This document shows positions 32,653-42,352 of a DNA stretch of 46,191 nucleotides, piece by piece (position 1 is the stretch's first letter; each line of letters starts with the position of its first letter). The position numbers and the translations under genes were made by a program. Under the pieces are notes generated by a model. The model made no database searches and had not been told where the DNA came from. It saw only the letters and a list, made by a program, of their open reading frames with translations. The stretch covers positions 1-46,191 of the forward strand of contig NZ_FOKI01000028.1 in assembly GCF_900111985.1 (NCBI RefSeq), given 5' to 3'. The DNA comes from Clostridium frigidicarnis (GTDB lineage Bacteria; Bacillota; Clostridia; Clostridiales; Clostridiaceae).

Positions 32653-32829
32653 ATGGAAGTTAAAGATTTAGTTTTTAATTTATTAAAAGAAAGTTCAGAA
32701 CCTTTAAAAGGTGGAGAAATAGCAGAGAAGTTATCAATAGATAAAAAAGATGTTGATAAGGCTATAAAAGAATTAAAAAAAGAAGAGAAAATATGTTCTC
32801 CTAAAAGATGTTTTTATAGTGCTAACTAA
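32653..32829 (+). CDS. Small winged-helix-like protein
   Basis: 58 residues starting at an ATG with AGGAGGG upstream. The pattern of helix (VKDLVFNLLKES), GGEIAEKL, KKDVDKAIKELKKE and a short wing (KRCFYSAN) is that of a minimal winged helix-turn-helix. Stand-alone domains like this are common in Clostridium and may act as DNA-binding regulators. The target is unknown. A perfect terminator follows, so it is a monocistronic gene too short for usual gene size cut-offs. Confidence 0.75.
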   Translation: MEVKDLVFNLLKESSEPLKGGEIAEKLSIDKKDVDKAIKELKKEEKICSPKRCFYSAN

Positions 32830-32853
32830 TAATAAATATAGAAAATTTTTAGT

Positions 32854-32899
32854 AAGGTTTAAGTTATAAAATATTATTTATAACTTAAACCTTATTTTA
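32854..32899 (+). terminator. Terminator after the small winged-helix gene
   Basis: AAGGTTTAAGTTATAAA (32854-32870) pairs perfectly with TTTATAACTTAAACCTT (32877-32893), followed by ATTTTAT. Confidence 0.85.
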
Positions 32900-33152
32900 T
32901 GAATAAAACCCCATTAATTGTGGCTAAATAATAAAAAATTGGAATTAAGTTTTTGAATAACATAAAAAGCTATAATAATATATAAGTAAGAAGTGTTTTT
33001 GTTATAATGTATAAGTTGTTTGAATCATCATATAAAGTATTAAGATAGAATATTGTATATTATCAATGTATAAGATATAATTTCATAATAATGATGATTT
33101 AAAATTTACATAAATATAAAAAATGTTTAATAAGGGGAAAGGATTTTGGTAT
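32900..33152. other. Upstream region of the TVP38-like gene
   Basis: Very AT-rich sequence with no gene, RNA or repeat that I can support. Several TATAAT-like boxes occur (for example near 32972 and 33075), but none is paired with a convincing -35. Confidence 0.3.
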
Positions 33153-33815
33153 ATGGATAAAAGCAGGGGGAAATTTATAGGAAAAATAGTTGTTGTTATT
33201 GGAATAATAATAGCGTTGTTTTTTATATTTAAATCAGGAAATGGAATTAAACAATTTAGAGACTTAGATTGTTTGATATTATTTATTAAAAGAAGAGGAA
33301 AATATGCAGTTTTAGCTTTTCTATTAATATTTGCATTGAAACCATTGGTTATGGTTATACCATCCACTATAATGTCTATAACAGCAGGAATATTATTTGG
33401 ACCTTTTTATGGGTTTATGATGAGTCTTACTGGTTTCTTTATATCAGGAACTTTTGCATTTGTATTATCAAGATTTTTAGGAAAAGATTTTGTAAATAAA
33501 ATACTTAAGGGAAAAGCAGTTACTCTAAATAAAAATTTGAATAAAAATGGATTTAAGGTGCTATTATTATTAAGGCTTCCGCCAGTGCTACCATATGATC
33601 CAGTAAGCTATGCATGTGGTCTTAGTGAAATGAAGTATTTTGACTTTATAACAGCCTCAGTAATTGGGGTCATGCCTGAAACATTTTGTTATTCTGTAAT
33701 AGGAGAAAATTTTCGTGATCCTATGTCAGCGAAATTTTTATTACCTCTTATATTCATAATTGGAGCAACGGCTGTATCAGGGTTTGTATTTAAAAAAGCA
33801 GGTAAGAATAATTAG
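33153..33815 (+). CDS. TVP38/TMEM64 (SNARE-associated/DedA-type) membrane protein
   Basis: This 220-residue protein has about five membrane segments. The conserved core GILFGPFYGFMMSLTG is followed by the second re-entrant block LRLPPVLPYDPVSYACGL (Arg and Pro conserved) and a GVMPETFCYSVIGE tail. DedA/TVP38 relatives are implicated in lipid-carrier flipping and membrane homeostasis; the substrate here is unknown. The ATG at 33153 is preferred because GGGAAAGGA lies just before it; the frame from 33123 has no site. Confidence 0.88.
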   Translation: MDKSRGKFIGKIVVVIGIIIALFFIFKSGNGIKQFRDLDCLILFIKRRGKYAVLAFLLIFALKPLVMVIPSTIMSITAGILFGPFYGFMMSLTGFFISGTFAFVLSRFLGKDFVNKILKGKAVTLNKNLNKNGFKVLLLLRLPPVLPYDPVSYACGLSEMKYFDFITASVIGVMPETFCYSVIGENFRDPMSAKFLLPLIFIIGATAVSGFVFKKAGKNN

Positions 33816-33914
33816 AATAGAATTTTTTGTGTAAAAATTTCATGGAAAATAAATTTTTATTTAAAAGGATTTAAAGTGAATATGTAGAATTTATTTTTTA
33901 TGAGAGGTGATGGT

Positions 33915-34388
33915 GTGGTTGATATTAATTTCAATGTTAATGATTTTAGAGTTAAAAGTGTTGACTTAAATAATATTAGCAATGTTAATAAATGGTTACA
34001 TCAAAATAAATTTGAAGTTAATGATTTATGGAGTAGCTTTATATCTTACTATATAACGGACGGAGAAATATTTTTAGCTATAGAAAGACTAGATGGTTCT
34101 ATAGTTGGAATCTTAAGAGGAACAATTGAAGATGAAAAAAAAATATTTATAACTTGTTATATATTAGAGGAGAATTGTTCTAACGATAATATAAAGCATG
34201 ACATATTTGAATGCTTAATAGACTATATAAATGAAAGTGGAATTAGTGAAATATTTATAGGTATTTCAGATGATGATTTTATTTCAAGACAATTTTGGAA
34301 AGATAAAGGATTTACTCAATTAAGAAGAATAAAGAGTTATTTTTCATTTGAAAATACATCAAGAGACTTGCTTATTTTAACAAAGTAA
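33915..34388 (+). CDS. GNAT-like acetyltransferase
   Basis: About 157 residues with a GNAT-type arrangement. A beta-strand-rich centre (EIFLAIERLDGSIVGILRG) is followed by a helix (IFECLIDYINESG) and the C-terminal block FWKDKGFTQLRRIKSYF typical of acetyl-CoA-dependent N-acetyltransferases. The pantetheine-binding R/QxxGxG/A loop is poorly conserved, so activity is uncertain. The GTG at 33915 is preferred because AGAGG (33903-33907) lies 7 bases upstream and overlaps the alternative ATG at 33900. Confidence 0.6.
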   Translation: MVDINFNVNDFRVKSVDLNNISNVNKWLHQNKFEVNDLWSSFISYYITDGEIFLAIERLDGSIVGILRGTIEDEKKIFITCYILEENCSNDNIKHDIFECLIDYINESGISEIFIGISDDDFISRQFWKDKGFTQLRRIKSYFSFENTSRDLLILTK

Positions 34389-34428
34389 AAGTGAAGGTGC
34401 TGATTAAAGCATCTTCACTTATTTTTTG
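34389..34428 (+). terminator. Terminator after the GNAT-like gene
   Basis: AAGTGAAGGTGCT (34389-34401) pairs with AGCATCTTCACTT (34408-34420), with one G-T pair, followed by ATTTTTTG. Confidence 0.85.
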
Positions 34429-34508
34429 TGCATTTATTATTCTAAAACATTAAATTTATTAATATAAATGAAATAAGTAGTTAATTTAATTTAGAGGAGT
34501 GATTGAGA

Positions 34509-35243
34509 ATGAAATACACAAGATACAATCCCAAAAAGAAAAAAGAAAATGATGGACTTAAATTTCTTTTTGTACTTATATTAATAGTTTTTGCAGCCTT
34601 TTTAATAGGAACTCTTATGTATAGAGTTTTTATAAAGGAGAACATAGAGGGTGGGGATAGAACACCTAAACCTATAACAGAAGACATAACGAAGGGAAAT
34701 CAAAAGAATGATGATAATGACAATAGTAAAGTAGAAAAATCTTCTACTGAATTTAAACTTTATGGAATTCAATGTGGGGTATTTGCTAACAAAGATAATG
34801 CAGATGAGTTAAGCACTAAATTAAAATCGGCATATAATGTTTTTTATGGAGAGGATAACAGCAAGTATAGGGTATTAGTAGGAATATATGAAGGCGATGA
34901 TGGTATAAAAATATTAGATACTCTAAAGGGAGAGGGATACTCCGTGGCAAAGGTATCACTAGAACTTAATGTTAAAGATATTTGCGATGCAGAAATAGGA
35001 GAAATGATTAGAGCTAACCTTAAACTCCTAAATAAATTAGATGAAAAAGATGTTCAGTCTGTTAAAACTAAAGATTTAAAAGAATGGATAAAAACACTAA
35101 AGGAGGTTGATGGAAATAGCAAAAATTTTGAAGTGTTTAAAGAGACTAAAGAATTTATAGGGAGTTTACCAGAAAATTTAACTAGAGAAAATTCAGGTGA
35201 TAATTATACTAAGATTTTCTCAGTAATAAAGAAAATTAAATAA
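34509..35243 (+). CDS. SPOR-domain membrane protein
   Basis: This 244-residue protein has a basic cytoplasmic N-terminus (YNPKKKKEN), one membrane segment (about residues 18-40), an Asp/Asn-rich linker and a SPOR-type domain (LYGIQCGVFANKDNADEL, then KYRVLVGIY). A helical C-terminal region of about 100 residues follows. SPOR domains bind denuded peptidoglycan at division sites. It precedes the maf-mre-min cluster, as in other clostridia, and is separated from it by a terminator. The ATG at 34509 follows AGGAGT by 8 bases. Confidence 0.83.
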   Translation: MKYTRYNPKKKKENDGLKFLFVLILIVFAAFLIGTLMYRVFIKENIEGGDRTPKPITEDITKGNQKNDDNDNSKVEKSSTEFKLYGIQCGVFANKDNADELSTKLKSAYNVFYGEDNSKYRVLVGIYEGDDGIKILDTLKGEGYSVAKVSLELNVKDICDAEIGEMIRANLKLLNKLDEKDVQSVKTKDLKEWIKTLKEVDGNSKNFEVFKETKEFIGSLPENLTRENSGDNYTKIFSVIKKIK

Positions 35244-35253
35244 TAAAAAAATC

Positions 35254-35287
35254 AAGAGAAGGGAGTAATACTACCCTTCTCTTATTT
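35254..35287 (+). terminator. Terminator after the SPOR-domain gene
   Basis: AAGAGAAGGG (35254-35263) pairs with CCCTTCTCTT (35274-35283), followed by ATTTT. Confidence 0.82.
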
Positions 35288-35460
35288 TGAAATTAAATAG
35301 AAAATTTCAACAAAATAACATAAAAAATAACACAGAAAAGCTTAAAAGAAATTAAAGTTTGACAAATTAAATACGATTAATTAAATTTTTCTTAAAATGA
35401 TAAATATACTTGTTTATTAAAATATTAAATGGTAAACTATATACGGTGGAGGTGGTTTAA

Positions 35461-35721
35461 GTGCGTGATCTTAAAGGTAAGGCAGGGTTATCATTGGTAT
35501 TGATAATTCTTTTTGCTATTTTAGGAAATCTACTTGGAGAACTCCTAGGGAATAACATTCAAACTTTAACGTTTTTAAAAGAATTTTATTCTATAGGATT
35601 TACAGAACCACTAACATTAGATTTAGGAATAGTAAGTACTACACTAGGTATAACATTTAAACTAAACATAATGTCAATGCTGGGTATAATATTTGCAATA
35701 TTTGTTGTGAAAAAATTCTAG
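35461..35721 (+). CDS. DUF4321 small membrane protein
   Basis: 86 residues with a GTG start 10 bases after GGAGG. Two membrane segments (about residues 9-24 and 65-83) flank a central stretch (EPLTLDLGIVSTTLG), the DUF4321 arrangement. The family has no known function, but in clostridia it sits next to maf and the mre genes. maf begins 11 bases downstream, so it is the first gene of the shape operon. An involvement in envelope growth is inferred only from that position. Confidence 0.8.
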   Translation: MRDLKGKAGLSLVLIILFAILGNLLGELLGNNIQTLTFLKEFYSIGFTEPLTLDLGIVSTTLGITFKLNIMSMLGIIFAIFVVKKF

Positions 35722-35732
35722 GATGTGATAAA

Positions 35733-36302
35733 TTGGAAATAATTTTAGCTTCAGCATCAGAAAGAAGACATGAACTTCTAAAAAGACTTTTTGAAGAGTT
35801 TACAATTAAAGTAAGCGATTTTGATGAAAGCAAGGTGTCTTTTAATGGTGACTTTGGCAAATATGTAGAAGAATTGTCAAAGGGCAAAGCCTTAGATGTT
35901 TCAAACAAAGTAAAAAAAGATTCTTTAATAATTGCAGCAGACACAATTGTTGCATTTAAGGGAAAGGTTCTTTTAAAACCTAAAGATGAAAATGATGCAT
36001 ATAATATGCTAAAAGAACTAAGTGGTAATATTCATGAAGTTTACTCAGGAATAACTGTTTTAAATTCAAAAACTAAGGATTTGAATTGTGATTATGTAAA
36101 GACTAAAATAAAATTTTCAAATCTTACTGATAATGAAATAATAGATTATATAAAAACAAAGGAACCTATGGATAAGGCTGGTTCTTATGGCATTCAAGGT
36201 TTTGGTGGAGTTTTTGTTGAGGAAATTCAAGGATGTTACTATAACGTAGTAGGGCTTCCTTTAAATAAGTTAAAACATATGATAGAGACTTTAAATAATT
36301 AA
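35733..36302 (+). CDS. maf: Maf-family nucleoside triphosphate pyrophosphatase
   Basis: This 189-residue cytoplasmic enzyme hydrolyses dTTP/UTP and modified pyrimidine nucleotides to the monophosphate. The substrate-binding LASASERRHELL is at the N-terminus; the catalytic Asp is in IAADTIVAF. The C-terminal block reads DKAGSYGIQGFG. The start is a TTG with a GATGTGAT stretch upstream, weak but in the only position consistent with the family N-terminus. It is placed between DUF4321 and radC. Confidence 0.93.
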   Translation: MEIILASASERRHELLKRLFEEFTIKVSDFDESKVSFNGDFGKYVEELSKGKALDVSNKVKKDSLIIAADTIVAFKGKVLLKPKDENDAYNMLKELSGNIHEVYSGITVLNSKTKDLNCDYVKTKIKFSNLTDNEIIDYIKTKEPMDKAGSYGIQGFGGVFVEEIQGCYYNVVGLPLNKLKHMIETLNN

Positions 36303-36356
36303 ATTTATACATATGTGAGGGATGGGGTAAATCATAGTTATATTAAGGAGAATTTT

Positions 36357-37043
36357 ATGAGTACAAACCTAAAAATAACAGATTTACCTATACAGGAAAG
36401 ACCTAGAGAGAAGCTTGTAAAGTATGGGGCTGATACTTTGTCCAATGCTGAGCTTCTTGCAATAATACTTAGAAGTGGAACAAAAAATGAAAATGTAGTT
36501 GAGCTTAGCAATAGAATATTAAAAGAATATAAGGGACTTAATTCTTTATTAAAACTTAATTATAAAGATCTTACATCTTTAAAGGGAATAAAAAATGCTA
36601 AGGCAACTCAACTTATGGCCATGATAGAGCTTTTTAAAAGATTTAATTCTTTTAAGTCAGGGGAAAGTAATAGGATTACTTGTCCTAAAGATGTAGCTAA
36701 TCTTGTTAAAAATGAAATGAGTATGTTAGATCAGGAAGTTCTAAAAATTTTGGTTTTAAATACTAAGAACATTGTTATTAGTGATAAAAATGTTTTTAAA
36801 GGAAGTTTGAATTCCTCTATAGTTCACCCTAGGGAGATCTTTAAAGAGGTTATAACCAAAAATGGAGCTTCTTTTATAATATGTCACAATCATCCTTCAG
36901 GGGATGTAACACCAAGTAAAGAAGACATAAATGTAACCATTAGATTAAAAGAATGTGGTAAAATATTTGGCATTGAGCTAATAGACCATATAATAATAGG
37001 TTCAGGAGATTATTTGAGCTTAAGAGAGAAAAGTTTACTTTGA
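36357..37043 (+). CDS. radC: RadC-family JAB-domain protein
   Basis: This 228-residue protein has an N-terminal helix-hairpin-helix-type region ([20 protein letters not shown], then [12 protein letters not shown]). The C-terminal JAMM/MPN+ domain has the metal motif [14 protein letters not shown]. RadC is not required for repair in model species and its activity is unproven. The ATG at 36357 is preceded by AAGGAG; the longer frame from 36315 has no site. It overlaps nothing and leads into mreB after 20 bases. Confidence 0.92.
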   Translation: MSTNLKITDLPIQERPREKLVKYGADTLSNAELLAIILRSGTKNENVVELSNRILKEYKGLNSLLKLNYKDLTSLKGIKNAKATQLMAMIELFKRFNSFKSGESNRITCPKDVANLVKNEMSMLDQEVLKILVLNTKNIVISDKNVFKGSLNSSIVHPREIFKEVITKNGASFIICHNHPSGDVTPSKEDINVTIRLKECGKIFGIELIDHIIIGSGDYLSLREKSLL

Positions 37044-37063
37044 ACACGAAAGGAGATATATAA

Positions 37064-38083
37064 ATGGGACTATTCGGTATAACTAAGGATATGGGGATAG
37101 ATTTAGGAACAGCTAACACATTAGTATATGTAAAAGGAAAGGGGATCGTTTTAAGAGAACCTTCAGTTGTTGCAATAAACAGTAACACAAAGAAGCCTTT
37201 AGCAGTTGGAGCAGAGGCGAAATTAATGATAGGTAGAACACCAGGAAATATAGTAGCTATAAGACCAATGAAAGACGGAGTTATAGCAGATTTTGATATA
37301 ACACAAACAATGCTTAAGAAATTTATAGAAAAAATAACTGCTAAATCAGCATTTGCAAGTCCAAGAATTATAGTTTGTTTTCCATCTGGAGTAACAGAAG
37401 TTGAGAAAAGAGCTATATTAGAAGCTACAAAGACTGCAGGGGCTAGAGAAGTTGTTCTTATGGAAGAACCAATGGCTGCTGCAATAGGAGCAGGACTTCC
37501 AGTTGATGAGCCAACAGGAAGCATGATAGTTGATATGGGCGGCGGTACTACAGAAGTTGCTATAATTTCTTTAGGAGGAATAGTTACTTCTAAGTCTTTA
37601 AGAGTTGCCGGTGATGAGTTAGACCACGCAATCATTAGCTACATAAAAAAAGAGTACAACTTAATGATCGGTGAAAGAACATCAGAAGCTGTTAAAATGG
37701 AGTTAGGATCAGCATTTAAAATAGAAGGTGAAGAAGAAAGAATAATGGAGATAAAAGGAAGAGATTTGATATCAGGACTTCCTAAAATAATAGAGGTTAG
37801 TGAAACACAAATAAGAGAATCTCTAAAAGAACCAGTAGCATCAATTATAGAAGCTATAAAAACTACATTAGAAAAAACTCCACCAGAACTTTCAGCTGAT
37901 ATAATGGATAAAGGTATTATGCTTGCAGGTGGTGGTGCTTTATTAAGAGGACTTGATGAACTTATAAAGTATGAAACACATATGCCTGTATATATAGCTG
38001 AGTCTCCTCTTGATTGTGTTGCTCTTGGTGCAGGTAAAGCACTAGATAACTTTGATAGTATAGCAAGACAACAAAGAGGCTAA
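37064..38083 (+). CDS. mreB: Rod-shape actin homologue MreB
   Basis: 339 residues of the MreB/Mbl actin family. ATP-binding motifs are [16 protein letters not shown] (phosphate 1), [16 protein letters not shown] (phosphate 2) and [13 protein letters not shown] (adenosine). It forms membrane-bound filaments that guide the elongation machinery. AAGGAG is positioned well before the ATG. mreC follows after 2 bases and mreD after that, in the standard order. Confidence 0.97.
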   Translation: MGLFGITKDMGIDLGTANTLVYVKGKGIVLREPSVVAINSNTKKPLAVGAEAKLMIGRTPGNIVAIRPMKDGVIADFDITQTMLKKFIEKITAKSAFASPRIIVCFPSGVTEVEKRAILEATKTAGAREVVLMEEPMAAAIGAGLPVDEPTGSMIVDMGGGTTEVAIISLGGIVTSKSLRVAGDELDHAIISYIKKEYNLMIGERTSEAVKMELGSAFKIEGEEERIMEIKGRDLISGLPKIIEVSETQIRESLKEPVASIIEAIKTTLEKTPPELSADIMDKGIMLAGGGALLRGLDELIKYETHMPVYIAESPLDCVALGAGKALDNFDSIARQQRG

Positions 38084-38085
38084 TT

Positions 38086-38919
38086 ATGAAATTCTTCAAG
38101 AACAAACTGGCAGTAACTGTAGTAGTACTGTCAGTTAGCTTTTTAGGTATAATTGTTTTTAGTGTCAAGAGGGATAACAAAAGTTTTATAGAAAGTGGAG
38201 CAGGAGCAGCATTAAACCCGATACAAAAAGTTTTTTATAAAATAGGTGATAGTGTAAAAGGATCAGTAGATTTTGCTCTTAATTTTTCAAAAGTAAAAAA
38301 AGAAAATGATGAACTCAGAGGAAAGAATGATGAGTATGAAAATATGGAAATAGAATATAACTCATTAAAAGAAGAAAATGAAAAATTAAGAGATATGGTC
38401 GATTTTAAAGAACAGTTTAGTGACTATGATTATTTGGGAACTAATGTTATTGGAAAAGTTGGCAATAGTTTTTTAGATGGATACCAGATAGATAAAGGAT
38501 CTAAGGATGGCCTTGAGGTTGGTATGGTTGTAATAACATCAAAGGGATTAGTTGGTCAGATAACATCTGTAGCATACAATTGGTCTGTAGTTCAATCTTT
38601 AGCAAATGAAAATATATCTGTTGCTGCAAAGGTTCAAAGTACTAATGAAATAACAGGTGTAGTTAAAGGATATAAAAATTCTCAAAATAAACTACTTGCT
38701 AAAGTATATCATCTTCCTATAGATTCGGAAGTAAAGGAAGGTGATGTAATTTTAACTTCAGGGCTAGGAAAAGTTTACCCTAAGGATTTAAAGATAGGAA
38801 AAGTAGTTTCCATAGATGAAGATAAAGGTAAAGTAATGAAAATTGCAACTATAGAACCATATGTGGATTTTAATAAGCTAGAAGAAATGTTTATTGTAAT
38901 ACCAAAAGATAAAAGATAA
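38086..38919 (+). CDS. mreC: Rod-shape protein MreC
   Basis: This 277-residue bitopic protein has an N-terminal membrane segment (about residues 7-25), a coiled coil (about 68-108, rich in Lys/Glu: KKENDELRGKNDEYE) and the beta-rich periphery domain (GLVGQITSVAYNWSVVQSL and VYPKDLKIGKVVSI). MreC links MreB and MreD to PBP2-RodA on the outside of the membrane and can activate the synthase complex. Confidence 0.95.
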   Translation: MKFFKNKLAVTVVVLSVSFLGIIVFSVKRDNKSFIESGAGAALNPIQKVFYKIGDSVKGSVDFALNFSKVKKENDELRGKNDEYENMEIEYNSLKEENEKLRDMVDFKEQFSDYDYLGTNVIGKVGNSFLDGYQIDKGSKDGLEVGMVVITSKGLVGQITSVAYNWSVVQSLANENISVAAKVQSTNEITGVVKGYKNSQNKLLAKVYHLPIDSEVKEGDVILTSGLGKVYPKDLKIGKVVSIDEDKGKVMKIATIEPYVDFNKLEEMFIVIPKDKR

Positions 38920-38960
38920 GAGATAAATAAAATAAATAAAATAATTAATTAGGTGATTTT

Positions 38961-39449
38961 ATGAGAAGGTTAATTTTAGCATTAATGTGCATAGGCTTTA
39001 CAATACTTGACAACACTATAATGCCACTCTTATCTTTTAATGGAGTATATGGAAGCATACTATTTTCATTTATAATATGCTATTCAATAGTTTCAGATGA
39101 GTGGGATGCCTTATATGTGGCTCTTATTGGAGGCTTGCTTCAAGATCTTTATATGTTTAAAGGGTTTGGAATAAACTGTCTTTCTAATATGCTTTTATGC
39201 ATATTGGCATGTAAAATAGGAACGAATTTATTTAAGGAAAGATCTCTAATACCCATAGTTATCAATTTCTTTATGGGTATATTAAAGGGAGTATTTGTAG
39301 TTGCACTATTATATATGTGTAAACAAGGAACAGATATACAATCCGTGGCCATAATGGGTATTTATAACTTAATTATCTCCATTTTAATGTATAAAAGAGT
39401 GTTTAAGTTAAGTCAGAAACCTTACATGAAAAAGGATTGGAATTTTTAA
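38961..39449 (+). CDS. mreD: Rod-shape protein MreD
   Basis: 162 residues with five predicted membrane segments and the family feature LLQDLYMFKGFGINCLSNML. It completes the MreBCD assembly. The ATG follows AGGTGAT, and the next gene (PBP2) begins 15 bases after its stop. Confidence 0.9.
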   Translation: MRRLILALMCIGFTILDNTIMPLLSFNGVYGSILFSFIICYSIVSDEWDALYVALIGGLLQDLYMFKGFGINCLSNMLLCILACKIGTNLFKERSLIPIVINFFMGILKGVFVVALLYMCKQGTDIQSVAIMGIYNLIISILMYKRVFKLSQKPYMKKDWNF

Positions 39450-39464
39450 TGCTTGGGTGATTAT

Positions 39465-42224
39465 ATGAAGAAGAAAAAAAAATGGGATAGATATAGGGTA
39501 ATGCTTGCCATAATGGTAGTTATATTTTCTTTATTGGTTTTAAAATTATTTTATGTTCAAGTAGTAAGTTATGATGATTATAAGGAAATGGCTACTAATA
39601 GGTCAACAAAGCAGATAGCCGAGGCAGCACCAAGAGGAATGATTTTAGACAAAAATGGTGAGGTCCTTGCTAAATCAGAACAAAGTTATGCCGTAGTTTA
39701 CATGGAAACTAGCGAAAATAAAAAAGACATATTTACAACTCTAGAAAATTTATTTAAAGTTTTAGATGAAACAGGAGAAACAATAAGGGATGATTTTAGT
39801 TTAAAAATAGATCCTTATAGATTCGAATTTAGTTCCACTGATCCAGATGTGAAAAGAAACATGGAAATTAGATTTAAGCGAGATAGAGGATTTCATGAGG
39901 AAATAAAGAGAAAATTATTTAAAGATGTAGAAGAACTTACAGAAGAACAAGAAAGTCAAATTAATGATGAACTTTTAAAGATTACTCCAGAAGAATGTTT
40001 TGACAAGTTAGTTAAGGATTATGAATTGTATAAGCTTATAGGGTTAGAGAAAAAAGATGTAACAGATTCTAAAACAAATAAATCAATTATGAGTGGTACA
40101 GAAATAAAAGAAAAACTTCTTGAAAAATATAGTTTAGAAGAAATAAGAAAATACATGCTTGTTAGAGATACAATAAAAATGCAAATGTTCACTGGATACA
40201 AACCAGTAATTCTTGCAAGCAACGTAAAAAAAGATTCAGCATTTATTTTTCTTCAAAAACTAAATGAAATGCCAGGAATAGATGTAAGTATTCAACCTAC
40301 TAGAGTATATCCATACAATAATTTAGCATCATCAGTAATCGGATATATAGGTTCTATTAATAGTTCTCAAAAGGATAAATACGAAGAAAGAGGATATGAC
40401 GTATCAGTAGATAGTATTGGTAAATCAGGTATAGAATCAGCTTTTGAAGATAGGCTTAAGGGAGCTAAAGGTGGAACTGTTGTAAAAGTAAATAAAGATG
40501 GTAGAAAAACAGAAGAATTATTTAAATTAGATCCATATCCAGGACAAAATGTTCAGCTTACTATTGATAAGGATGTACAATATGCAGCTGAAAGAGCATT
40601 GGATGACACAATGAAGGAATTACAAAGAGGTGGCGGTGATCTTAATACTAAAAATGCCACAAGAGGAGCGGTTATTGCCCAAGATATAAAAACTGGTAAA
40701 ATAATTGCCATGGCATCAAACCCTTCTTTTGATCCAAATTTATTTGCTGTTCCTGGAAGATTAAATGATGATCAAATAAAAGAATATTTTAGTCCAGATC
40801 TTGAGAAGTTTGGTAATGATTATATTAAAAAAATGGGTCTTAATAAAACAGTTGATGACTTATTCCCAATAGATGAGGATATGAAACAAAAGGGTGTTAC
40901 TGTTAGAAAAGATACTTATGATATATATCCAAAGCCATTTTTTAATTATGCTACTCAAGGTATAGTACCTCCAGGTTCAACATATAAAGGAGTTACTGCC
41001 GTGGCAGGATTAGAGACTGGAGTAATAAATGTCAATGATACAATCAATGATACTAATAGATATAACATTTACGATGATATAAAAGACTTTAAAGGAAAAA
41101 ATGATGGTGGTGTGGCTCATGGACCTATAAATATTGTAAATGCATTAGCTAAATCCTCAAACTTCTTTTTCTTTGAAACAGGTTATAGGATGGGAAAACA
41201 GTATGGATTAGATAAACTAGCAGAGTATTCATGGAAATTTGGATTAGGATATAATCCAGCGGATGGACAACATTCTACTACTGGAATAGAAATTGAAGAA
41301 GCAACTAATGGTCAGGTATTTAACTTTGAAAGCAATAAAGAAGCTGTATCAAGACTAATACTCTTTGATGTGGTAGATAAATTTAATGCTGGTAGTTTTG
41401 GTAGAAGAAACTTTACTCCAATTGATATAGGTAAAAAAGATTCTGATAGTGAAGAGATTGCAAATGCAAAGCAAGTGATTAAAGACTCTGTTTCTAATAC
41501 AATAACAATAGAAAAAGCTCCTAAAGTTGAAGATTTAAGTAAGGAATTAAAAACCAAATTAGACCTATATATAAATCTGTTATCAGAAGGAGAAAAAGAA
41601 GCATATTTAAAACAAACTGATGCCATGGCGTATGATCTTGCAGCATATATAATTTTTGACATAAGAGCAAATACCTTTGGTATATATAATGTTTTAAATG
41701 CTGCCGTAGGACAGGGTGTCAATCAATTCAATCTTTTACAACTTAGTAACTATATTTCCACAGTTGCTAATGGTGGAACAAGGTATAGGACTCACTTAGT
41801 TGACAAAATAACCGATGCAGAAGGTAATATTATTGAAGAAATACAACCAGAAGTGTTGGAAAAATTAGATGTTAAACCTGAGAACCTAAATATAGTAAAA
41901 GAAGGATTTGAAAAGGTTGATAGTTCAGATGGTACAGCAAGAGCAACGTTTGGGGAAGGTTTTCCAATAAATACAGCTGGTAAAACAGGTAGTGCTACAT
42001 TTAGAGAGGATGGTGTTCAAGAAGAAGTAGGTAGAACATCTTATTCAGTTTATGTAGGTTATGCCCCAGCAGACAATCCAGAGATTGCAGTATCTGTTAT
42101 TATATATGACGGTGGTCATGGAGGATCAGCAGCTCCAGTTGCAAAGGCTATCTATGAAAGATACTTTAAAGAAAGACTTGATGCAATTGGATATAAGCCA
42201 CAATATGACTATAAATTAGAATAA
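39465..42224 (+). CDS. mrdA: Class B penicillin-binding protein 2 (peptidoglycan transpeptidase)
   Basis: This 919-residue protein has one N-terminal membrane segment (about residues 11-32), a dimerisation domain (NRSTKQIAEAAPRGMILDKNG) and a transpeptidase domain. The active site has SxxK at Ser505 (PGSTYK), SxN at Ser564-Asn566 and KTG at Lys840. It works with RodA in cell elongation. It is long for a PBP2 (usually 600-700): extra sequence lies in about residues 90-240 and between SxN and KTG. The ATG at 39465 is used; the TTG at 39453 is less likely. Confidence 0.93.
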   Translation: MKKKKKWDRYRVMLAIMVVIFSLLVLKLFYVQVVSYDDYKEMATNRSTKQIAEAAPRGMILDKNGEVLAKSEQSYAVVYMETSENKKDIFTTLENLFKVLDETGETIRDDFSLKIDPYRFEFSSTDPDVKRNMEIRFKRDRGFHEEIKRKLFKDVEELTEEQESQINDELLKITPEECFDKLVKDYELYKLIGLEKKDVTDSKTNKSIMSGTEIKEKLLEKYSLEEIRKYMLVRDTIKMQMFTGYKPVILASNVKKDSAFIFLQKLNEMPGIDVSIQPTRVYPYNNLASSVIGYIGSINSSQKDKYEERGYDVSVDSIGKSGIESAFEDRLKGAKGGTVVKVNKDGRKTEELFKLDPYPGQNVQLTIDKDVQYAAERALDDTMKELQRGGGDLNTKNATRGAVIAQDIKTGKIIAMASNPSFDPNLFAVPGRLNDDQIKEYFSPDLEKFGNDYIKKMGLNKTVDDLFPIDEDMKQKGVTVRKDTYDIYPKPFFNYATQGIVPPGSTYKGVTAVAGLETGVINVNDTINDTNRYNIYDDIKDFKGKNDGGVAHGPINIVNALAKSSNFFFFETGYRMGKQYGLDKLAEYSWKFGLGYNPADGQHSTTGIEIEEATNGQVFNFESNKEAVSRLILFDVVDKFNAGSFGRRNFTPIDIGKKDSDSEEIANAKQVIKDSVSNTITIEKAPKVEDLSKELKTKLDLYINLLSEGEKEAYLKQTDAMAYDLAAYIIFDIRANTFGIYNVLNAAVGQGVNQFNLLQLSNYISTVANGGTRYRTHLVDKITDAEGNIIEEIQPEVLEKLDVKPENLNIVKEGFEKVDSSDGTARATFGEGFPINTAGKTGSATFREDGVQEEVGRTSYSVYVGYAPADNPEIAVSVIIYDGGHGGSAAPVAKAIYERYFKERLDAIGYKPQYDYKLE

Positions 42225-42225
42225 T

Positions 42226-42257
42226 AAAAGGAGCTTGACTACTCAAGCTCCTTTTTT
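42226..42257 (+). terminator. Terminator after PBP2
   Basis: AAAAGGAGCTTGA (42226-42238) pairs with TCAAGCTCCTTTT from 42243, followed by TTT. It separates the mre group from the min group. Confidence 0.88.
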
Positions 42258-42352
42258 GTAAAAACTTCTTAAAAAATTATGGAGTAATTTGAAGGATTTT
42301 ATTTATTATATGTTGAAATATATGTTAAGCTATTACTGCATGGAGGTTTTAT

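Noticed and set aside
36940-37635. 231-residue minus-strand frame
   Set aside because: Shadow of radC/mreB; composition is that of antisense translation and the sense frame is a canonical MreB.
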